Made by a program: the position numbers and the translations under genes. A model generated the notes under the pieces. The model searched no databases. It was not told the origin of the DNA and saw only the letters and a list, made by a program, of their open reading frames with translations. From Ruminococcaceae bacterium UBA6392 (lineage in GTDB: Bacteria; Bacillota; Clostridia; Oscillospirales; Acutalibacteraceae), in assembly GCA_002438685.1 (NCBI GenBank), contig DJQG01000151.1, forward strand, positions 211 to 10,723: a stretch of DNA of 10,513 nucleotides, read 5' to 3'. The number at the start of each line of letters is the position of its first letter. The first letter of the stretch is position 1. Shown here one piece after another: positions 6,045-10,513 of this stretch.

Positions 6045-6073
6045 TTGACAAATGCCGATTGTGTCAATATAAT
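6045..6073 (+). promoter_or_regulatory. Consensus sigma-A promoter of the 3D-domain gene
   Basis: TTGACA (6045-6050) and TATAAT (6068-6073) are both perfect and 17 bases apart. Transcription should start near 6080, at the base of a 9-pair hairpin GAGTCGTTT/AAACGGCTC (6079-6099, loop CAA) that would form the 5' end of the mRNA and could stabilise it. Confidence 0.9.
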
Positions 6074-6145
6074 AGCAAGAGTCGTTTCAAAAACGGCTCA
6101 GCACACCCACGGAACCCAAAGCAAAGAACAAAGGAGTTTTACCTG

Positions 6146-7414
6146 ATGTTAGAGCATATCAAGGCTTTCTTTGCAAAACTGCCCGTGAGAAATATGTCAA
6201 AACGCAAAGTTCTGGCAACGGTTTCAGCCCTTGTGGTTATCGTCTCTGTTGTGACGATAACGGCATTCGCGGCTGCGGCGACTTATAAGGTCACCGTAAA
6301 CGAGGCAGGCAAAAAGGCCTACACAGTTTCGACCCGCGCAGACTCAGTTGAAAAATTTGTTGAGGATAACGCGGACGCCCTGTCACTCGGCAAGTATGAT
6401 TATCTCGACACCTCTTCTTTCGAAGTCGGCGAGAACTGCACAGTGACCGTCCTTCGCGCTCAGGTCATCAGCGTTATCGACAACGGTGAGGAGCACTTCC
6501 TCAACGGAGCCGGTCCTGCGGCTCAGATGCTCGAGAAGCACAGCATGGCTCTCGGCAAGTTCGACGAGATAAACCTCGCCGACGATGAGTTCGTCAGCAG
6601 CGACAAGACACTTGAAATCAAGCGTTCGTTCGGCGTCACTGTTATAGCGGATGGAAAATCAAACGATGTCCAGATAGCCTCCGGCACTGTCAAAGATGCA
6701 GTCGCCCGCGCAGGTATCACACTCGGCGAGAATGACGAGACCGATCCCGCGCTCGATACAGAGCTCATCAACGGCATGGAGATAAACATCCTGCGTGTTG
6801 AGTACAAAGAGCGCACCGAGACAGTCAAGATCCCGTTCGACACAGTCACTAAGAGAAGCCCCGACCTCTATGTTGACCAGACAAAGGTCTCCGTCGAGGG
6901 CGTGGACGGCGAGAAGATAGTCACCTATAAAGACAAATATGTTAACGGCGACCTCGACTCTTCCGAGACCGTCAACGAAGAGATAACCAAGCAGATGGTG
7001 ACCGAGGTCATCCTCAAGGGCAGAGTCAAGCGCGTCAAGAACATCAAACTAAAGACTCATACGCCGATATCCGAACTCAAAGTTCCCGCGCGCGTTCAAC
7101 TTGATTCAAACGGCGTGCCCAAAAACTACAAGAGGATAGTTGACGGCACAGCGACCGCTTATTACGGCGGCGGCGGAACGGCATCGGGTCGCAAGGCAAT
7201 GCCCGGACACATCGCTGTCAACCCCAAGCAGTTCCCTTACGGAACCGAGCTTTATATCGTCTCGCTTGACGGCAGATTCGTCTACGGCTACTGCATAGCG
7301 GCAGACACCGGCGGATTTGCAAAGGCGAATACCTGCACCGTCGACCTCTATATGAACACATATGAGGAGTGCTGTGCATGGGGCTACAGAGGCGTGCGCA
7401 TCTACGTTCTCTGA
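6146..7414 (+). CDS. Membrane-anchored DUF348/G5/3D-domain cell-wall protein (YabE/resuscitation-factor-like)
   Basis: The 422-residue product has a basic N-terminus and a hydrophobic segment (about 22-45) ending AFAAAA. This is a signal peptide or anchor placing the rest outside the cell. Ubiquitin-like DUF348-type repeats follow (about 46-108, a degenerate one about 109-160, and 161-218), then a G5 domain (about 219-294) and a C-terminal 3D domain (331-422). YabE of Bacillus has this architecture; the 3D domain resembles the catalytic domain of MltA lytic transglycosylases and is thought to cut or remodel peptidoglycan. Asp387 (ADTGG) and Asp400 (VDLYM) are present, but the position usually Asp in AVDP is Asn359. 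Four cysteines (383, 397, 409, 410) lie in the 3D domain. AAAGGAG (6130-6136) lies 9 bases before ATG 6146. The frame is open back to 5990, but the promoter at 6045-6073 rules out that earlier start. Confidence 0.9.
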   Translation: MLEHIKAFFAKLPVRNMSKRKVLATVSALVVIVSVVTITAFAAAATYKVTVNEAGKKAYTVSTRADSVEKFVEDNADALSLGKYDYLDTSSFEVGENCTVTVLRAQVISVIDNGEEHFLNGAGPAAQMLEKHSMALGKFDEINLADDEFVSSDKTLEIKRSFGVTVIADGKSNDVQIASGTVKDAVARAGITLGENDETDPALDTELINGMEINILRVEYKERTETVKIPFDTVTKRSPDLYVDQTKVSVEGVDGEKIVTYKDKYVNGDLDSSETVNEEITKQMVTEVILKGRVKRVKNIKLKTHTPISELKVPARVQLDSNGVPKNYKRIVDGTATAYYGGGGTASGRKAMPGHIAVNPKQFPYGTELYIVSLDGRFVYGYCIAADTGGFAKANTCTVDLYMNTYEECCAWGYRGVRIYVL

Positions 7415-7427
7415 TGAATGAAAAATC

Positions 7428-7456
7428 AGGACTGTCTGAACAGGCAGTCCTTTTTT
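7428..7456 (+). terminator. Rho-independent terminator of the 3D-domain gene
   Basis: AGGACTGTCT (7428-7437) pairs with AGGCAGTCCT (7442-7451) around the loop GAAC, with one T-G wobble, followed by a run of six T (7451-7456). It lies 13 bases after the stop codon. A small GCCC-AAAT-GGGC hairpin follows at 7460-7471. Confidence 0.93.
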
Positions 7457-7487
7457 CATGCCCAAATGGGCGATGGCGCTTTATTTA

Positions 7488-7556
7488 AGGCTCCCCTGCA
7501 GGGGAGCTGGCTCGGCGTTAGCCGAGACTGAGGGGTTATTTCAATTCGCTCAAAGT
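7488..7556 (+). repeat. Two-hairpin intergenic repeat, copy 1
   Basis: The element opens with GCTCCCCTGCAGGGGAGC (7490-7507), a perfect 18-base palindrome. A second hairpin CTCGGC-GTTA-GCCGAG (7511-7526), the motif ACTGAGGGGTTA, and a tail with TTCGCTCAA complete it. Copies 2 and 3 lie at 10331-10400 and 10443-10503. This layout resembles non-coding palindromic repeats dispersed in gut Clostridia genomes (recalled, not searched). Confidence 0.75.
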
Positions 7557-7733
7557 AATAAATAAAAGTGTAAAAACAGCTTTGCAGAGTGCGTGTCAAT
7601 AAATTTATGCAATTTTCGCGGGCAGATAATATCCGCCCCCTACGCGTTTGTGTTGAATTGCAATATTTCCGCGACCGGCTATCACCACATTTATATCTGC
7701 AACATCCAATTTATCAACACCTCCCACACAACA
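7557..7733. other. Gene-free spacer with a possible second palindromic repeat
   Basis: No gene is supported here. The only structure is GGGC-A-GAT-AAT-ATC-C-GCCC (7620-7638) followed by CCTACGCG, a short hairpin with flanks like another intergenic repeat type. A 61-codon frame (7589-7774) has no ribosome binding site and runs through the terminator at 7734-7765, so I do not call it. Confidence 0.4.
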
Positions 7734-7765
7734 AAAAATCCTATCCAATAGCGGATAGGATTTTT
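7734..7765. terminator. Bidirectional terminator between convergent genes
   Basis: TCCTATCC (7739-7746) and GGATAGGA (7753-7760) form a perfect 8-pair stem with loop AATAGC. It is flanked by AAAAAAT on the left and TTTTT on the right, so it works in both orientations. It serves the minus-strand ABC ATPase gene, whose stop is 24 bases away, and can back up the terminator of the plus-strand 3D-domain gene. Confidence 0.88.
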
Positions 7766-7788
7766 GTCTTATAATCATTGCTGAGTTT

Positions 7789-8481
7789 TTATACTCTGTT
7801 GCTCGGTCTGTCCTCGATTATCCTGCCGTCGGATATCCTGACAACGCGCGTTCCCTCTTCGGCGATCTCGTTGTCGTGGGTGATGAGGATTATCGTGCGC
7901 CCCTCGTCGTTGAGCTCGTGGAGTATCTTCATGACCTCTTTGCCGGAGTGCGAGTCGAGGTTGCCGGTCGGTTCGTCCGCGAGGATTATCGGCGGGCGCG
8001 CGGCGACTGCTCGGGCTATCGCGACTCTCTGCTGCTGACCGCCGGACATCTGCGAGGGCAGGTGGTTCATGCGCTTTTCGAGTCCGACTCGGCGCAGTGC
8101 GTCGACCGAGAGTTTTTCGCGCTCTTCTTTTTTTACGCCTCTGTATATCAGCGGCAGCTCAACGTTTCCCTTTGCCGTGAGGCTCGGGATAAGATTAAAG
8201 CCCTGGAAGATAAATCCGATTTCTTTGTTGCGTATCTCCGAAAGCTCGTCATCCGACAGGTTTGAAACATCCTTGCCGTCGATGAGATATTCGCCGCTCG
8301 TGCAGATGTCGAGCAGACCGAGCATGTTCATCAGCGTCGATTTGCCCGAGCCGGAGTGACCGACGATCATCAGAAATTCTCCGCGGTCAACGGTCAGCGA
8401 AACTCCGTCGAGCGCGTGGACTTCATTCTCGCCGGGATTGTATATTTTATATGCGTCCTTGACTTCGATAAGATGCGCCAT
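7789..8481 (-). CDS. ABC transporter ATP-binding protein, LolD/MacB family
   Basis: The 230-residue product is a complete ATP-binding subunit. It has Walker A GHSGSGKST (41-49), Q-loop FIFQGFNL (Gln93), signature SGGQQ (146-150), Walker B IILADE with Glu170, D-loop region GNLD and H-loop His202 (ITHD). The sequence IRNKEIGFIFQGFNLIPSLTAKGNVELPLIYRG is typical of the LolD/MacB/FtsE group. Members of that group drive mechanotransmission permeases for lipoproteins, antimicrobial peptides or cell-division hydrolase control. The frame extends to 8496, but AGGAG (complement of 8489-8493) lies 7-8 bases before ATG 8481, giving MAHLIEV, so 8481 is chosen. No FtsX/MacB-type permease is adjacent: the gene stands alone between its own promoter and terminator, so its substrate cannot be inferred. 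Confidence 0.93.
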   Translation of the reverse strand: MAHLIEVKDAYKIYNPGENEVHALDGVSLTVDRGEFLMIVGHSGSGKSTLMNMLGLLDICTSGEYLIDGKDVSNLSDDELSEIRNKEIGFIFQGFNLIPSLTAKGNVELPLIYRGVKKEEREKLSVDALRRVGLEKRMNHLPSQMSGGQQQRVAIARAVAARPPIILADEPTGNLDSHSGKEVMKILHELNDEGRTIILITHDNEIAEEGTRVVRISDGRIIEDRPSNRV

Positions 8482-8508
8482 TGCAAAGCTCCTCAAGTGT
8501 TTCTTATA

Positions 8509-8538
8509 ATTTTATCGCGATGTTGTTCATCAAGTCAA
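8509..8538 (-). promoter_or_regulatory. Promoter of the ABC ATPase gene
   Basis: Read on the minus strand, TTGACT (8538-8533) is 18 bases from TAAAAT (8514-8509). The -35 lies in a short tandem TTGACTTGACTTGATG, so an alternative pair TTGATG with TATAAG, also 18 apart, overlaps it. The resulting leader would be about 20 bases. The spoVAC leader runs the other way from the same 135-base divergent region; I see no confident sigma-G promoter for it. Confidence 0.6.
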
Positions 8539-8616
8539 GTCAACATTTGTAAATTATTTTTGCGGCGGTATATTTCTTTCGCGTGTGCAGAAAATAGACG
8601 CAAGGGAGATGAAAGT

Positions 8617-9066
8617 ATGTCGCTGTCCGGAAAAGAATATGAAAAAATGACGAAGCGCGCATCGCCGCCGAGCCCGAAGCTGATGAACCTGCTGAAAGCT
8701 TTTTTGATAGGGGGGCTCATCTGCGCGATAGGCGAGGGCTTTTCGATGCTCTATGAGTCGCTCGGCGCGGATGAAAGGACGGTGTCGAGCCTCGTTCCGT
8801 GTACTCTTGTTGTCATTGCCGCCGTGCTGACCGCACTCGGCGTGTTCGATAAAATCGCCCGTCATGCGGGCGCAGGTACACTCGTGCCGATAACCGGATT
8901 TGCAAACGCGGTCGTGTCGCCCGCGATGGAGTTTCAGAGCGAGGGTAGGATTCTCGGCACGGGCGCGAATATGTTCAAGGTCGCGGGGTCTGTTATAGTC
9001 TATGGCAGTGCCGCGGCGGTCATCTACGGCGTGATTTATTATATCGTGCTCAGGATAATGGGGTGA
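8617..9066 (+). CDS. spoVAC: Stage V sporulation protein AC (SpoVAC)
   Basis: SpoVAC is an integral membrane protein of the spore inner membrane. It is part of the channel that moves dipicolinic acid into the forespore and releases it at germination; the Bacillus protein has mechanosensitive channel activity. The 149-residue product has hydrophobic segments at about 24-48, 57-76 and 119-146. It also has the conserved stretch GTLVPITGFANAVVSPAMEF and GRILGTGANMFKVAGSVIVYG. AAGGGAG (8602-8608) is 8 bases from ATG 8617; the open frame back to 8356 overlaps the divergent ABC gene and its promoter and is not coding. spoVAD follows after four bases. In Bacillus the operon is under forespore sigma-G control. 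Confidence 0.95.
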   Translation: MSLSGKEYEKMTKRASPPSPKLMNLLKAFLIGGLICAIGEGFSMLYESLGADERTVSSLVPCTLVVIAAVLTALGVFDKIARHAGAGTLVPITGFANAVVSPAMEFQSEGRILGTGANMFKVAGSVIVYGSAAAVIYGVIYYIVLRIMG

Positions 9067-9070
9067 ACTG

Positions 9071-10078
9071 ATGGCAGAGAGAATTGGAAAATACACGCTG
9101 AAATTCGGCAGCCGTCCGGGCATAATCGCATCCGCTTCGATAGTCGGCAGCAAAGAGGGGGACGGACCTCTCGGCGGGAGCTTCGATGAAATTATAACCG
9201 ACGGCACATTCGGCGAAAAGACATGGGAGAAAGCGGAGAGCGCGTTTCAGCATCGCGCCGTGGTGAAGGCTATTGAAAAATCCGGCATGACCGCCGCCGA
9301 TATAGATATGCTTATGGCGGGCGATTTGCTCAGCCAGTGCAGCGGCTCGGCGTTCGGCGCGCGCGACCTCGGCATACCGTTTGTCGGGCTTTACGGCGCG
9401 TGCTCGACAATGGCTCTGTCGCTGGCAATGGCGGCGCTGAGTGTCGATTCGGGTGCGGCACGTATAGCCGCCGCGGCGACCTCGTCGCATTTCTGCTCGG
9501 CGGAAAAACAGTTCCGCACGCCTCTCGAATACGGCGGTCAGCGACCACCGACCGCCCAGTGGACGGCGACGGCGGCTGGGTGCGCCGTGATAGGAAAATC
9601 AGCGTCGCCGCATATAGAAGCCGCCACATTCGGCAGGATAACCGACTACGGCGTCAAGGACGCGAACAACATGGGCGCGGCAATGGCGCCCGCCGCGTGC
9701 TCGACGATAACCGCTTTTTTGAAGGACACAAAAACACAGCCGGAGGATCTCGACCTTATACTGACGGGCGACCTCGGCTATGTCGGCTCAACGCTCCTGC
9801 GCGAGCTGATGAGAAAGCAGGAGCATATCGATATCACGACCCGTCACAACGACTGCGGATTGATGCTCTATCGGCTCAACGAGCAGGATGTGAACTCCGG
9901 CGGCTCGGGCTGCGGATGCAGCGCGGCGGTGGTCTGCTCGCATATCGTCAGCGAGATGCGCTCGGGCAGGCTCAACAAAGTGCTCTTCGTCGGAACGGGC
10001 GCATTGCTCTCGGCAGTCTCGCCGCTCCAGGGCGAAACAGTGCCGTCGATAGCCCACGCAGTCCTGCTGACAAACTGA
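9071..10078 (+). CDS. spoVAD: Stage V sporulation protein AD (SpoVAD)
   Basis: SpoVAD is a thiolase-fold protein without known catalysis that binds dipicolinic acid and is held at the spore inner membrane by the SpoVA complex. The 335-residue product matches the family length (about 338 in Bacillus). Recognisable segments are GKYTLKFGSRPGIIASASIVG at the N-terminus, DLLSQCSGSAFGARDLGIPF, GLYGACSTMALSLAMAAL (Cys111 at the thiolase-cysteine position), NNMGAAMAPAA, LTGDLGYVGSTLL and GSGCGCSA. The start ATG 9071 lies four bases after the spoVAC stop. GGGGTGA overlapping that stop acts as ribosome binding site, so translation is likely coupled. Confidence 0.96.
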   Translation: MAERIGKYTLKFGSRPGIIASASIVGSKEGDGPLGGSFDEIITDGTFGEKTWEKAESAFQHRAVVKAIEKSGMTAADIDMLMAGDLLSQCSGSAFGARDLGIPFVGLYGACSTMALSLAMAALSVDSGAARIAAAATSSHFCSAEKQFRTPLEYGGQRPPTAQWTATAAGCAVIGKSASPHIEAATFGRITDYGVKDANNMGAAMAPAACSTITAFLKDTKTQPEDLDLILTGDLGYVGSTLLRELMRKQEHIDITTRHNDCGLMLYRLNEQDVNSGGSGCGCSAAVVCSHIVSEMRSGRLNKVLFVGTGALLSAVSPLQGETVPSIAHAVLLTN

Positions 10079-10091
10079 AAGGGGATAGCAA

Positions 10092-10256
10092 ATGGATACT
10101 GTGCAGAATGTTTCAAAGAGCCTGAAGCTTGTCAGCTGCGCGCTGACCTCGTTGCGCTGGCTCGATATAATCAAAAAGCTTATCGCTGCCGCGGCGATAG
10201 CGACAGCCGCCTGCTCGGCGCTGAGCATAATAGCCGCGTGCAGGGAGAAAAAGTGA
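10092..10256 (+). CDS. Unrecognised 54-residue single-pass membrane protein in the spoVA operon
   Basis: AAAGGGG (10078-10084) lies 7-8 bases before ATG 10092, 13 bases after the spoVAD stop, and a strong terminator follows 11 bases after the stop codon. The frame is therefore well placed as a real third gene. The product has a polar N-terminal part (MDTVQNVSKSLKLVSC), a short amphipathic segment with one Trp (LRWLDIIKK), one hydrophobic helix (LIAAAAIATAACSALSIIAA) and a basic end CREKK. It has three Cys. I do not recognise the family, and it is far shorter than SpoVAE (about 116 residues, several membrane segments). By position it may work with SpoVAC and SpoVAD, but that is inference. Confidence 0.65.
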   Translation: MDTVQNVSKSLKLVSCALTSLRWLDIIKKLIAAAAIATAACSALSIIAACREKK

Positions 10257-10267
10257 AAAAACGCGAA

Positions 10268-10306
10268 AACCGGCTGTAAAGTGAAATTGCTTTACGGCTG
10301 GTTTTT
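10268..10306 (+). terminator. Rho-independent terminator of the spoVA operon, built on the TGTAAAG motif
   Basis: AACCGGCTGTAAAG (10268-10281) pairs with CTTTACGGCTGGTT (10290-10303) as a 14-base stem with two wobbles and the loop TGAAATTG. TTTTT ends it at 10306. The apical GTAAAG-TGAAATTG-CTTTAC is almost the same as the palindrome in front of lgt (2120-2138), differing by one extra A in the loop. Confidence 0.9.
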
Positions 10307-10330
10307 ATGCTGTCTCGGATGCTTAACAGA

Positions 10331-10400
10331 CTTCCCTGCCGGGGAACAGGATCGGCGAAGCCGGAACTGAGAGGTCAGCTCGCGAAGTTCGCACAAAATT
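10331..10400 (+). repeat. Two-hairpin intergenic repeat, copy 2 (diverged)
   Basis: TTCCC-TGCCG-GGGAA (10332-10346) and CGGC-GAA-GCCG (10353-10363) are followed by ACTGAGAGGTCAG and GAAGTTCGCACAAAATTTA. The order and spacing match copies 1 and 3, but bases have changed in both stems while pairing is kept. Confidence 0.6.
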
Positions 10401-10442
10401 TATTGCCCACTACAACCGCCCCGCACAAAATCACGCCGCCAT

Positions 10443-10503
10443 AGGCTCCCCTGCAGGGGAGCTGTCGCGAAGCGACTGAGGGGTTAGCGCGCTTCGCTCA
10501 ATT
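10443..10503 (+). repeat. Two-hairpin intergenic repeat, copy 3
   Basis: This copy contains the same 18-base palindrome GCTCCCCTGCAGGGGAGC (10445-10462) as copy 1. It is followed by GTCGC-GAA-GCGAC (10464-10476), CTGAGGGGTTAG and CTTCGCTCAA. It is in the same orientation as copies 1 and 2. The stretch 10401-10442 between copies 2 and 3 shows nothing recognisable. Confidence 0.75.
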
Positions 10504-10513
10504 TTTACACTGT

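Noticed and set aside
5990..6145. 52-residue N-terminal extension of the 3D-domain protein
   Set aside because: The consensus promoter at 6045-6073 lies inside it, and the start at 6146 has a good ribosome binding site and gives a normal membrane anchor.
7589..7774. 61-codon plus-strand open frame
   Set aside because: It has no ribosome binding site, crosses a strong bidirectional terminator and contains repeat-like hairpin sequence.
8356..8616. 87-residue N-terminal extension of SpoVAC
   Set aside because: It overlaps the divergent ABC gene and its promoter, and lacks family similarity; ATG 8617 has a clear ribosome binding site.
8482..8616. Sigma-G promoter for spoVAC
   Set aside because: I looked for the GHATR and CATWHTA pair expected in Bacillus-type forespore promoters and found no combination with acceptable spacing; a divergent consensus could exist, so none is annotated.
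9337..10125. 262-codon plus-strand frame inside spoVAD running past its end
   Set aside because: It is an Arg/Gly-rich out-of-frame reading of spoVAD with no ribosome binding site or known motif; SpoVAD in the other frame is clear.

Overview
The window looks like a chromosomal segment of a spore-forming, low-to-moderate GC Firmicute of class Clostridia, probably an Oscillospirales/Ruminococcaceae-type gut lineage. The reasons are the Firmicutes gene orders lon-engB and rplU-prp-rpmA, an L27 precursor with a cleavable N-terminal extension, forespore genes spoVAC-spoVAD, an actinobacterial-style 3D/G5 cell-wall protein, and intergenic palindromic repeats of a type I associate with gut Clostridia. 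Taxonomy is an inference from gene content, not from a marker search.

Layout. Positions 1-1951 hold the 3' part of lon (ATP-dependent protease, cut by the window edge) followed closely by engB/ysxC (ribosome-assembly GTPase). A 212-base spacer with two TGTAAAG-type inverted repeats leads to lgt (prolipoprotein diacylglyceryl transferase), folD (one-carbon folate metabolism) and a small PspC-domain membrane protein, closed by a terminator at 4356-4385. A strong extended -10 promoter at 4432-4461 and a structured leader drive rplU-prp-rpmA (L21, the L27-processing protease, L27), closed by a terminator at 5487-5514.

Positions 5515-6044 are a long gene-free stretch with several ordered elements: a possible small structured RNA (about 5604-5731), two inverted repeats, and four helically phased ATTTG repeats (5860-5900). 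A consensus promoter (6045-6073) then drives a 422-residue membrane-anchored protein with ubiquitin-like DUF348 repeats, a G5 domain and a C-terminal 3D domain, likely a peptidoglycan-active enzyme. After its terminator come a two-hairpin repeat and an intergenic stretch. A convergent ABC ATPase of the LolD/MacB type lies on the minus strand (7789-8481) with no permease in view.

Positions 8617-10256 form a plus-strand operon of spoVAC, spoVAD and an unrecognised 54-codon single-pass membrane ORF, ended by a terminator at 10268-10306. The usual third core gene spoVAE is not present here; the small ORF occupies its place. Two more copies of the two-hairpin repeat fill the right end.

Most of the window is ordinary housekeeping sequence. 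The parts that are not explained by known genes are the small ORF behind spoVAD, the 5515-6044 region, the dispersed TGTAAAG inverted repeats and the two-hairpin repeat family. I do not see an obvious new defence or biosynthetic system.
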